This document shows positions 28,526-36,377 of a stretch of 64,000 nt of DNA, in pieces. A program made the position numbers and the translations under genes. The number at the start of each line of letters is the position of its first letter. Within the stretch, counting starts at the first letter, position 1. Source of the DNA: Natronoflexus pectinivorans (GTDB taxonomy: Bacteria > Bacteroidota > Bacteroidia > Bacteroidales > Marinilabiliaceae). The notes under the pieces were generated by a model. The model saw nothing but the letters and a program-made list of their open reading frames with translations, was not told the DNA's origin and did not search any database. The stretch is taken from positions 186,001 to 250,000 of the forward strand of contig NZ_SLWK01000001.1 in assembly GCF_004345615.1 (NCBI RefSeq), read 5' to 3'.

Positions 28526-29398
28526 TTACAGAATCATCTTCTCAATCGGAATAATCAATATTCCCTGTGCTCCGTTCTCTTTTAACTGGTCAATCACTTC
28601 CCAGAACTTATCTTCGTTAATTACCGAATGAATTGAACTCCAACCCGCTTCGGCAAGTGGAAGAACCGTAGGACTCTTCATGCCCGGTAAAATATCAACG
28701 ATATTTTTAACCTTTTCATTTGGAGCATTTAAAAGCACATATTTGTTTGAGTTTGCTGCCTGTACGGCATCAAAACGGAAAAGCATCTGCTCCAGAAGTG
28801 CCCGTTTTTCTTCATCAAGATTTTTATTGGCCACTAAAAGCGCTTCAGATTTCATAACCACTGCCACCTCCTTCAGACTGTTGGCAACCAATGTACTGCC
28901 GGAACTAACAATATCAAAAATAGCATCTGCCAAACCAATTCCCGGAGCTATTTCAACAGACCCCGCTATCTCATGTATGTCGGCCTGAATTTTCTTTTCG
29001 GCAAAAAATTTCTTTAGTATTTCAGGATATGAAGTGGCTATTTTCTTTCCATTAAACCAGCCTACTCCGGTGTAATGTTCACTTTTAGGAATGGCAAGGG
29101 ACAAGCGGCATTTACTAAACCCCAGACGCTTAACGATATCCAGCTCGTATCCTTTCTCGGCATATTCATTTTCTCCAACTACTCCCAGGTCTGCCACTCC
29201 GTCAAAAACCGATTGAGGAATATCATCGTCTCTTAAGAAAAGTGCTTCGATGGGAAAACCAGTTGACTGTGCAACCAAACGGCCATTGCCAATATTAAAC
29301 TTAATACCGGATTCCTTCATGAGCCCCATGCTGTCGTCATGAAGTCTTCCCTTTTTCTGAAGTGCAATTCTTAAAGTTGTTTCAATATTCGTTTCCAT
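28526..29398 (-). CDS. hisG: ATP phosphoribosyltransferase, long form
   Basis: This 290-residue enzyme condenses ATP and PRPP, the first and feedback-controlled step of histidine synthesis. It is the long form: a catalytic part (LRIALQKKGRLHDDSM, GVADLGVVGENEY, DIVSSGSTLVANSL) is followed by a C-terminal ACT-like regulatory domain from about residue 215. Long HisG works without HisZ. I chose the ATG at 29398 (METNIETTLR); an upstream ATG at 29428 adds ten residues and would place the start very close to the attenuator hairpin. It is the first gene of the operon, 36 bp after the hairpin. Confidence 0.95.
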   Translation of the reverse strand: METNIETTLRIALQKKGRLHDDSMGLMKESGIKFNIGNGRLVAQSTGFPIEALFLRDDDIPQSVFDGVADLGVVGENEYAEKGYELDIVKRLGFSKCRLSLAIPKSEHYTGVGWFNGKKIATSYPEILKKFFAEKKIQADIHEIAGSVEIAPGIGLADAIFDIVSSGSTLVANSLKEVAVVMKSEALLVANKNLDEEKRALLEQMLFRFDAVQAANSNKYVLLNAPNEKVKNIVDILPGMKSPTVLPLAEAGWSSIHSVINEDKFWEVIDQLKENGAQGILIIPIEKMIL

Positions 29399-29434
29399 AA
29401 CTATATTGTTAGAATTTATATTATACAAAACGCA

Positions 29435-29464
29435 AAAAGGCTTACCACACAGGGTAAGCCTTTT
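29435..29464 (-). terminator. Attenuator terminator of the his operon
   Basis: On the minus strand a 12-bp stem, AAAAGGCTTACC with GGTAAGCCTTTT, has a 6-nt loop and is followed by T. It lies between the leader peptide and hisG. Its 5' arm can pair instead with 29484-29496. Confidence 0.85.
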
Positions 29465-29494
29465 GTTATATTATGCACACAACAAGCCCACCCC

Positions 29495-29542
29495 TTATGA
29501 AAGGAGATGATGATGAGCATTGCTGTGATGAATAAAAATCAT
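29495..29542 (-). CDS. hisL: His operon leader peptide
   Basis: A 15-codon reading frame encodes MIFIHHSNAHHHLLS, with five histidines including HHH at codons 10-12. It starts about 17 nt after the predicted transcription start and ends just before the antiterminator segment. The frame is too short to be found by length filters. It is not homologous in detail to the enterobacterial HisL, but has the same logic. The symbol is used for function, not for proven homology. Confidence 0.85.
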   Translation of the reverse strand: MIFIHHSNAHHHLLS

Positions 29543-29565
29543 ATGGTAAAAGATTATTTACATGA

Positions 29566-29597
29566 CAAAACTATGATATTTTTCTGGTTGATTCAAA
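29566..29597 (-). promoter_or_regulatory. His operon promoter
   Basis: Minus-strand TTTG (29594-29597) and TAGTTTTG (29566-29573) match the Bacteroidota -33 and -7 elements, 20 bp apart. Transcription would begin near 29559, just before the leader peptide ATG. Confidence 0.75.
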
Positions 29598-30013
29598 ATT
29601 TTCACGAAAAAAAAGAGTTTTGTCATAAATTTATCTGTTCAAAAATTTCTTTAGCCCATTGAATGTATTCAGGTCTTTGCTTCATAAGCTTATTAAGTAA
29701 TCAACAGACAAATTGCTATATCTTTTTTTGTATATTCGTATAGACTACCAGACCATTGAGCATTCAAATTCAGTCCTGATTTTAACAGTAATAGTTCGTT
29801 AATCTTTTTTATTAACTTAATTATCAAACGTTTATAAATTTATTGTTGTATTGTTCAATCAGCTGGTAACAAGAAGCTTACTCACATCTAATGTCTAATA
29901 ATCTAATCCCGAGATATTCGGGACTAACGATCTATTGTAACAGGATCCATTCGATGAAGCAAATTCACAAAACCCCTTATCACTATAGGAACAACTAAAT
30001 CATCAAAAAAATC
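29598..30013. other. Gene-free gap between the his promoter and the nucleoside hydrolase
   Basis: These 416 bp are AT-rich. They contain a palindrome at 29907-29923 and short open stretches on the minus strand without start codons or recognisable similarity. No RNA gene was seen. Confidence 0.5.
29907..29923. repeat. Short dispersed palindrome TCCCGAG..TTCGGGA
   Basis: TCCCGAGATATTCGGGA is related to the copy at 17754-17769; both are followed by an A/T-rich YTAR-like context. Confidence 0.5.
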
Positions 30014-31039
30014 ATGGCAAAGAACAAAATAAAAACAATCGTACTTCTGGTTCTTATCTTAGGATTTATTACCGTGAGCCCGGCACAAGTTAAAATCATC
30101 TTTGACACCGATATCGGCGGTGATGCCGACGATCTTGGTGCCCTCGCGATGCTTCACGGATTTGTAAAAAATGGAGAATGCGAGCTACTGGCAGTTATGA
30201 TCTGGAACACGGAAAAATACGCCGTACCAATGGTTGACGCCGTAAACAGGTTTTACGGAAATTCGAACATTCCTATCGGGGTAAGGTCGGGAGGAACGCA
30301 TACCTTAGATTTTAACCATGGTAAAATCATTTCAGAAAACCTGCCACATAAACTTAATTATGAAGATGTGCCGGAAACAACCGACTTATACAGAAAAGTC
30401 CTTGCAGACCAACCAGATTCAAGCATCGTTATAGTTTGTGTTGGCCCTTTAAAAAACATCAAGAGAGTACTTGAATCAACTCCTTGTGAACATTCAGGAC
30501 TAAATGGGAAAGAACTTCTCCATAAAAAAGTAAAAAAGATGGTCATCATGGGAGGTCAATATCCTGAAGGTGAATGGGAATGGAATTTTTGTGGAGGGAT
30601 GCCCGGAGTAACAAAGTTTGTATTAGAGAACCTGGGAATGCCTGTTATTTTTTCCGGGTACGAACTTGGTTTGCAGATTCAAACCGGATATGCCTTCAAC
30701 AATATTGACCAAAACCACCCTCTCTATTTGGGATTTAAGCATTTTAGCAAGCATGCCCCCTGGATGAAAGAGAACTTTCAGGGTAGAATTCTTAATAACG
30801 CAACCTATGATCAAACTGCAGTGCTTTATGCAGTGCGTGGCGGCGTTGGCTTGTGGTGGGATAAAATTAAGGGAGGATATAACAAAGCTGATGAAAATGG
30901 TGGCAACAGGTGGATTGAGGCGACAGTAACAAATCATTCATACCTCCGTCTTCTTGAGGATTCTTCGAAATTGGGATCTTTAATTGAGGATTTGATGTTA
31001 TTTGATATTTGCAATAACCAATCAGGGATTAATCAATAG
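30014..31039 (+). CDS. Exported inosine-uridine nucleoside hydrolase-family protein
   Basis: This 341-residue protein has a signal peptide (about 1-24, TVSPAQ). The calcium-binding start of the nucleoside hydrolase fold follows as FDTDIGGDADDLGALAML, which fits DTDxxxDxDD. The later part has VCVGPLKNIKRVLES and KMVIMGGQYPEG, both typical. The family cleaves the N-glycosidic bond of ribonucleosides; exported Bacteroidota members may serve nucleoside scavenging, and some relatives act on other sugars. It is a separate transcription unit. Confidence 0.85.
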   Translation: MAKNKIKTIVLLVLILGFITVSPAQVKIIFDTDIGGDADDLGALAMLHGFVKNGECELLAVMIWNTEKYAVPMVDAVNRFYGNSNIPIGVRSGGTHTLDFNHGKIISENLPHKLNYEDVPETTDLYRKVLADQPDSSIVIVCVGPLKNIKRVLESTPCEHSGLNGKELLHKKVKKMVIMGGQYPEGEWEWNFCGGMPGVTKFVLENLGMPVIFSGYELGLQIQTGYAFNNIDQNHPLYLGFKHFSKHAPWMKENFQGRILNNATYDQTAVLYAVRGGVGLWWDKIKGGYNKADENGGNRWIEATVTNHSYLRLLEDSSKLGSLIEDLMLFDICNNQSGINQ

Positions 31040-31189
31040 CAGCAAATAAGTTTAAATTGATTAAATGTTGCTCTATAAAGCGATATTATTTTATCAAAAA
31101 TTTGTACTAATATATCATTCTAACAGACATCAAGTAAAAAAAACAGCAGAAATAAAATTTTATTATTACATTAACTCGATAAAAAACAT

Positions 31190-32374
31190 ATGGTTATGAA
31201 AATTAATATCTTTTTAAGAAACTGCGCCATTGCAGTAATGGCTTTTTCTGCTATTCAATCTTGCAAAGTTCCCTCCAGGGATGGTGACCTGTTCGAACCA
31301 AATCCAATTGTTCTGGAACGCATGGAAGTTGAGACACTTGAAACAGGATCAAAAATGCCTCCTTTCGAACTTCCTGACATGTATGGTCAAATGGTATCTC
31401 ATGAACAATTTTCCAATGCTGAAATATTGGTTATTGCATTCATCTCAAACCATTGTCCTACCTCCCAAGCCTACGAGGATAGAATCATTCGTTTTGTTGA
31501 AGATTATCAGGACAAAGGCGTTACCCTGGTAGCTATTAATCCAAATAGTCCATTTGGACTGCTTCCTGAGGAGTGCAGCTACTCCGATCTGGACGACACT
31601 TTTGAAACCATGTCCATCAGAGCCGAACACAAAGGTTACAATTTTACCTATCTTTATGATGGTGATAATCATGCAGTCTCTCTATTATTTGGTCCGGTTT
31701 CAACCCCTCATTTTTTTGTCTTCGACAGCGAGAGAAAACTTCGCTATAATGGCCGCATGGATGAAATTGAGCGTCCGGGAACAGCTAATGGGGAAGATTT
31801 GAGAAAAGCAGTTGACCAGATTTTGGCCGGAGAGGAAGTTTCCAACCCAAGAACTTCCGCTTTTGGGTGTTCTGTAAAATGGTCGTGGCTTGATGAGTGG
31901 GTGAGTCGAATAAACCGTGAATGGAAAGAACAAGAAATCAACATTGATTTCATTGATAAAAATGGGGTTAAAGAGATCATGGCAAACGACACTGAAAATC
32001 TGAGACTGGTGAATGTTTGGGCAAGCTGGTGTGGCCCATGCGTTCAGGAGCTACCTGATTTATTAGAAATTAACCGATACTATAGAAACCGCCGTTTTGA
32101 AATGGTCATGATTTCAGCGGACAGTCCCGACAAAAAAGATGACGCATTGCGTATTCTCAGAAACAATCATATGGCTGTCAGCAATTTCATTTTCAACGAC
32201 ACCAAGAGAGACGATCTGATTAATGCCATCGACCCCGACTGGCGAGGAGCCATTCCATATACTCTCTTGATTGAACCCGGAGGAAATATCATCTACAAAC
32301 ATCAGGGGGTGATAAACGACCTTGAACTCAAAAGAATCATTGTTGAGCATCCGCTTCTTGGCAGATACTATTAA
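31190..32374 (+). CDS. Exported double thioredoxin-fold protein (peroxiredoxin-like plus TlpA)
   Basis: This 394-residue protein has a hydrophobic N-terminus ending AIQSC, a possible lipoprotein signal. The first thioredoxin-fold domain (about 50-205) is peroxiredoxin-like, with a single-cysteine site NHCPTSQAYEDR and the phrase VSTPHFFVFDSE. The second (about 255-390) is TlpA-like with the classic WCGPC in NVWASWCGPCVQELP and cis-Pro in GAIPYTLLIEPG. Likely an oxidoreductase of periplasmic thiols. A 20-bp terminator stem closes the gene, so it is probably not in the ThuA operon. Confidence 0.85.
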   Translation: MVMKINIFLRNCAIAVMAFSAIQSCKVPSRDGDLFEPNPIVLERMEVETLETGSKMPPFELPDMYGQMVSHEQFSNAEILVIAFISNHCPTSQAYEDRIIRFVEDYQDKGVTLVAINPNSPFGLLPEECSYSDLDDTFETMSIRAEHKGYNFTYLYDGDNHAVSLLFGPVSTPHFFVFDSERKLRYNGRMDEIERPGTANGEDLRKAVDQILAGEEVSNPRTSAFGCSVKWSWLDEWVSRINREWKEQEINIDFIDKNGVKEIMANDTENLRLVNVWASWCGPCVQELPDLLEINRYYRNRRFEMVMISADSPDKKDDALRILRNNHMAVSNFIFNDTKRDDLINAIDPDWRGAIPYTLLIEPGGNIIYKHQGVINDLELKRIIVEHPLLGRYY

Positions 32375-32375
32375 C

Positions 32376-32420
32376 AAAATAGGTTTCCATCATGGGGTAA
32401 CCATGATGGAAACCTATTTT
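32376..32420. terminator. Terminator after the double redoxin gene
   Basis: A perfect 20-bp stem begins AAAATAGGTTTCC, with a GGTAA loop. It fills almost the whole gap to the ThuA gene. Confidence 0.85.
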
Positions 32421-32440
32421 CTAAGTAAAAAGACCAATCC

Positions 32441-33199
32441 ATGAATTTAAAAGCAATTATTTTCATCTTTTCGTTGGCTATGCTGTCAGGCACACAATCC
32501 CACCAAGAAAAAACATCTATCCTGGTTTTCACCAAAACCAACGATTTTAGGCATGATGCCATCCCCGCAGGAAAAGAGGCTTTGAAAAAGCTTGGCAAGG
32601 ACAACAAATGGCATTTAAACTTCACCGAAGATTCACTTTTCTTCACTCCCGCAAATTTAAGCTACTTTGATGCTGTGGTATTTCTGCTTACTTCGGGAGA
32701 TATTCTGGGCTCCGATCAGCAAAATGCCTTGAGGCATTTTGTAGAATCGGGAGGCGGATTGGTGACCATCCACACCGGCACGGTAACCGAAAACAATTGG
32801 CCATGGTTTGTAGAAGCTGTTGGAGCTATGTTTACCGGGCATCCACCGGTGCAAGAAGGGAAACTCATCATTGAAGACCCAACACATCCGGCTACCTCAT
32901 TTTTACCCGATTCTATTTGGATTCTTGAAGACGAATGGTATAGCTTCGACCGAAACCCCAGAGGTGATGTACATGTTTTGATCTCCATAGATGAGGATTC
33001 ATATGACGTGGATGATAATCGCTGGTTCCCGGAAGCCCACCAAAGAATGGGAGACCACCCGCTGGTATGGTATAAGATTGTTGGCGAGGGACGCGTTTTT
33101 CAAACCGCGTTGGGTCATGTGCCACAAATGTATGCTGACTCACTCTTTCTCCAACATTTGAAGGGTGCTATAGAATGGGGAATAAAAAAATCTCACTAG
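32441..33199 (+). CDS. ThuA domain protein
   Basis: This 252-residue protein has a signal peptide (about 1-20) and a ThuA/class I amidotransferase-like fold. Typical stretches are VFTKTNDFRHDAIPAGKEAL, GGGLVTIHTGTVTEN and HPLVWYKIVGEGRVFQTALGH. ThuA domains are linked to sugar use (trehalose/sucrose dehydrogenation routes) but their chemistry is unsettled. It lies directly upstream of, and probably in one operon with, a beta-mannosidase; the true start of that gene is 44 bp after the ThuA stop. Confidence 0.85.
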   Translation: MNLKAIIFIFSLAMLSGTQSHQEKTSILVFTKTNDFRHDAIPAGKEALKKLGKDNKWHLNFTEDSLFFTPANLSYFDAVVFLLTSGDILGSDQQNALRHFVESGGGLVTIHTGTVTENNWPWFVEAVGAMFTGHPPVQEGKLIIEDPTHPATSFLPDSIWILEDEWYSFDRNPRGDVHVLISIDEDSYDVDDNRWFPEAHQRMGDHPLVWYKIVGEGRVFQTALGHVPQMYADSLFLQHLKGAIEWGIKKSH

Positions 33200-33243
33200 C
33201 TAACCAAATAACACACTTTAAAAAACAAAAACACCTACAATTT

Positions 33244-35826
33244 ATGATTAGAAAAATTACCCTGGCAATAACAACTGCCCTTGGTGCGCTAATTCTTCTC
33301 AGTTGCGAAACATCAGAAAAAAAACTTCCAATGGTTATTGAAATTTCTCAGAATTGGACTTTTACTCAAAACGGACAGAACAACTGGATGCCTGCCGTAG
33401 TTCCCGGAACTGTTCATGCCGATTTAATGAACAACGGAATCATTGAAGACCCCCACTACAGACTATACGAAAACGATGTACAGTGGATCGAGAATGAGGA
33501 CTGGATATATCAGACTACGTTCAATGTCGACTCAGAAATCCTTGACTCGGATGTAATAGAGATGAATTTTAAGGGGCTGGACACTTATGCAGATGTTTTC
33601 CTGAACAACAACAAGATATTGTCTGCCAACAACATGTTTGTCGGATACAGTGTTGATGTAAAAGAGCATTTGGTTGAAGGAGTAAACACTTTACGCATTT
33701 ACTTTCATTCCCCTGTTAGGGTGGGAATGAAAAAACTGCAACAAATTGATTACATCATTCCATCCATAAATGAACAAGCACCGGAAGATAAAAGAACCAG
33801 CGTTTTTACCCGCAAAGCACCATTTCATTACGGTTGGGATTGGGGGCCGCGTTTGGTTACATCGGGTATTTGGCGACCTATTTATTTAAAAGCCTGGAAT
33901 CAGGCAAAAATTGAAGATGTATATTTTCATACCACATCGGCAAACAGTGATCTGGCGAAAATCACCGGTCATGTAAATCTTCATGTACTTAACCAGGGGA
34001 CACACCAGGTACAACTATTCGTCAACGGACAGAAAACCGGAGTTGACTTACAGTTGAAACTGGAAGAAGGTGAACACCAAATCCCCTTCGATTTTGAGAT
34101 TAAAAACCCAAAACTTTGGTGGACAAACGGATTGGGAGAGCCTCATTTATACAACTTTGAATTGAGGTTGGCTCAAAACAATGTGATCATTGACAAATAT
34201 GAACTGAATTATGGTGTACGTACCTTGCGTCTGATCCAAGAGCCTGATGAAGTGGGACGTTCTTTCTATTTTGAATTAAACGGGGTTCCGGTTTTCATGA
34301 AAGGCGCCAACGTCATTCCATCGGAAACACTTACCCCCTCAGTAACTACTGAGGTATATGAACGGTTGCTTAAAAACACTGTTGATGCCAATATGAATAT
34401 GCTTCGTGTATGGGGAGGAGCCATATATGAAGAAGATCTGTTTTATGAACTATGCGACCAAAACGGAATTCTGATCTGGCAGGACTTTATGTTTGCATGC
34501 AATCTCCAACCCGGAGATGAAGCTCATCTTGAGAACATCCGCAAAGAGGCCGTGTACAATGTTAAACGGTTACGAAATCACGCTTGTATTGCTCTATGGT
34601 GTGGCAACAACGAAAACCTGCACGGATGGCACGAATGGGGTTGGAAAGAGATGTACACCCCTGAAGAGAGGGATTTCATGTGGAGAACCTATGAACGAAT
34701 CTGGGATGAAATACTCCCTGAAGTTGTGGCAAAGTATGATCCCAAAAACTCCTACTGGGCCTCTTCACCAATGGCCTATGGAAATCAGAAGGCCGACAGA
34801 AAATCGGGTGATGAACATGACTGGACCATCTGGTTTGGGCAAGAGCCTTTCACCAGTTATGGAAAAAACGTCCCACGATTTGTCAGCGAATATGGAATGC
34901 AGGCTTTCCCGGGCATGCATACCATCAGCGATTTTTCAGAGGAAGGGGATTGGGACATTCACTCGGAAGTGATGCGCCATCGACAAAGAGGAACCATGGA
35001 GTACATCGAACCGGGATTCGACGGCAACGATATGATTAAAAGATATATGGAACGCTATTATAACGTGCCGGACAACTTCGAAGATTTTGTATATGTGAGC
35101 CAAATAATGCACGCCAAATGCTATCGCACTGCTTTGGAAGCACACCGCCGCAACATGCCCCATTGTATGGGGTCACTCTATTGGCAAATTAACGACAGCT
35201 GGCCTACCATTTCATGGGCAACAGTTGATTACTACGGACGCTGGAAAGCAGCTCACTATGCCGTAAGGAAAGCCAATAAAGAGATTATTATTTCGGCAGA
35301 AGTGGATGGCAATGCAGGACGTATTTATGTGGTTAGTGACCGACTTACACCTGTTGAAAATGCTCGATTGCATATAAAAGTTATGGATTTCTCTGGAAGG
35401 GAGATTTTTTCAACTTCGCAAAACGTAACAGTAAAAGCCAACTCATCTATGATGGTTATGGAAAATGACATCCGTGAGTTACAACAGCATGCCAACTTAG
35501 CCTCAACAGTTGTCAGCATGAAGTTAACCGATGGCCCCACTACTCTGGCAGATAACATTTTCTATTTCCACAAACCTAAAGACCTACTTTTACCGGAAGC
35601 CAACATCACATGGAGTTCTGAAAAAACTACTGACGGTTACACCATTACAGTAACAACAGATAATTTGGCAAAAAATCTGTTTTTTGACACTCCTTATGGA
35701 GATGTCTTCTTTACCGATAACTTTTTTGATTTGTTGCCGGGTGAAAGCAAAACCATTAAATTGATTACAAAGCGTGACATAAATCTGAGTGAAGAACTCG
35801 ATATCAAACACTTGAACGGACTTTAG
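33244..35826 (+). CDS. GH2 beta-mannosidase, lipoprotein
   Basis: This 860-residue enzyme is built from a jelly-roll, an Ig-like domain and a TIM barrel, as in GH2. I start it at 33244 because that ATG is followed by a lipoprotein signal (MIRKITLAITTALGALILLSC); an earlier in-frame ATG at 33175 overlaps thuA and would bury the signal. Catalytic residues are the acid/base Glu in LWCGNNENLHGW and the nucleophile in VSEYGMQAFP. WDWGPRLVTSGIWRP is a typical beta-mannosidase motif. It should release mannose from manno-oligosaccharides or glycoprotein glycans in the periplasm. A terminator follows at 35926. Confidence 0.92.
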   Translation: MIRKITLAITTALGALILLSCETSEKKLPMVIEISQNWTFTQNGQNNWMPAVVPGTVHADLMNNGIIEDPHYRLYENDVQWIENEDWIYQTTFNVDSEILDSDVIEMNFKGLDTYADVFLNNNKILSANNMFVGYSVDVKEHLVEGVNTLRIYFHSPVRVGMKKLQQIDYIIPSINEQAPEDKRTSVFTRKAPFHYGWDWGPRLVTSGIWRPIYLKAWNQAKIEDVYFHTTSANSDLAKITGHVNLHVLNQGTHQVQLFVNGQKTGVDLQLKLEEGEHQIPFDFEIKNPKLWWTNGLGEPHLYNFELRLAQNNVIIDKYELNYGVRTLRLIQEPDEVGRSFYFELNGVPVFMKGANVIPSETLTPSVTTEVYERLLKNTVDANMNMLRVWGGAIYEEDLFYELCDQNGILIWQDFMFACNLQPGDEAHLENIRKEAVYNVKRLRNHACIALWCGNNENLHGWHEWGWKEMYTPEERDFMWRTYERIWDEILPEVVAKYDPKNSYWASSPMAYGNQKADRKSGDEHDWTIWFGQEPFTSYGKNVPRFVSEYGMQAFPGMHTISDFSEEGDWDIHSEVMRHRQRGTMEYIEPGFDGNDMIKRYMERYYNVPDNFEDFVYVSQIMHAKCYRTALEAHRRNMPHCMGSLYWQINDSWPTISWATVDYYGRWKAAHYAVRKANKEIIISAEVDGNAGRIYVVSDRLTPVENARLHIKVMDFSGREIFSTSQNVTVKANSSMMVMENDIRELQQHANLASTVVSMKLTDGPTTLADNIFYFHKPKDLLLPEANITWSSEKTTDGYTITVTTDNLAKNLFFDTPYGDVFFTDNFFDLLPGESKTIKLITKRDINLSEELDIKHLNGL

Positions 35827-35925
35827 TCAAACTTATGCAAAAAAGAGATTTTTTTCAGGTTAATATTTAAGTTGGCTTGGTGCATTTTTTATGCTTTACA
35901 GCATTATTTTTTTTATTGACTTTTT

Positions 35926-35955
35926 AAAAAAGAGGTAATTCATTACCTCTTTTTT
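35926..35955. terminator. Terminator after beta-mannosidase
   Basis: A perfect 14-bp stem (AAAAAAGAGGTAAT) has a TC loop and T-runs, about 100 bp after the stop codon. Confidence 0.85.
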
Positions 35956-36100
35956 AGTTCAATCCCAACACAGAACACTCTAACTGACTGCAAAATAACC
36001 ATCAAACACTCTTTCTCTACTTGTAATTCATACCAAAACTGCCTGACAAACAGCTTTAACATTTATTGAACTTCAATAAAAAACGAAACACTCTTTTTGC

Positions 36101-36108
36101 TATATTTG
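36101..36108 (+). promoter_or_regulatory. Candidate -7 box of the cyd operon
   Basis: TATATTTG matches TAnnTTTG exactly, 36 bp before the DUF4492 start. No good -33 TTTG is seen. Confidence 0.45.
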
Positions 36109-36143
36109 AAATTCGTTAACGATTGTTATATATTGCAAAAGTC

Positions 36144-36377
36144 ATGAAGGAATTTTTCCTGTATATCTATAAAAAGGTAAAAGAATCAAGCCTTGCGAAG
36201 ATTCTGCTGCTAATCATTTTTCTAAAGTTTGCAATGTTCTATGGCTTTTTAAAAGGCTATCTCTACCCTACTTTTCTAAAACCCAAATACGAAAATGAAG
36301 ACCACCGAAGCGAAGAGGTGATAAAGAAATTACTTGACAACCATAATAAAACCCTTAAAGATGATAGAGAACATTGA
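36144..36377 (+). CDS. DUF4492 small membrane protein, cyd-associated
   Basis: This 77-residue protein starts at the ATG 36144 (MKEFFLYIYKKVKE); a TTG further upstream is less likely. It has one or two hydrophobic stretches (about 18-42) between charged ends. DUF4492 genes are commonly found just before cydA in Bacteroidota, which suggests a role in bd oxidase assembly or function, not proven. Its end overlaps the cydA start by 17 bp, so translation is probably coupled. Confidence 0.8.
   Translation: MKEFFLYIYKKVKESSLAKILLLIIFLKFAMFYGFLKGYLYPTFLKPKYENEDHRSEEVIKKLLDNHNKTLKDDREH

Larger units (their letters stand above)
29435..29542 (-). promoter_or_regulatory. Histidine operon transcription attenuator
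   Basis: All parts of a classical ribosome-stalling attenuator can be read from the sequence on the minus strand. Segment 1 is CTCCTT (29501-29506), directly after three His codons of the leader. Segment 2 is AAGGGGTGGGCTT (29484-29496), right at the leader stop. Segment 3 is the 5' arm of the terminator, and segment 4 the 3' arm. Segments 1 and 2 pair over 6 bp with a TCAT loop. Segment 2 pairs with AGGCTTACCCT (29451-29461) over 11 bp including G-U pairs. Segments 3 and 4 pair over 12 bp. Stalling at the His codons would cover segment 1, favour 2:3 pairing and let transcription enter hisG. Confidence 0.85.

Noticed and set aside
29623-29850. Open stretches on the minus strand that could be remains of a gene (one 20-codon frame with ATG at 29685, one 44-codon stretch without a start)
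   Set aside because: The two stretches are in different frames, have no recognisable similarity and sit in a low-complexity AT-rich gap.
33175-33243. Longer N-terminus for the beta-mannosidase
   Set aside because: It would overlap thuA and put 23 residues in front of a clear lipoprotein signal, so the ATG at 33244 is used.
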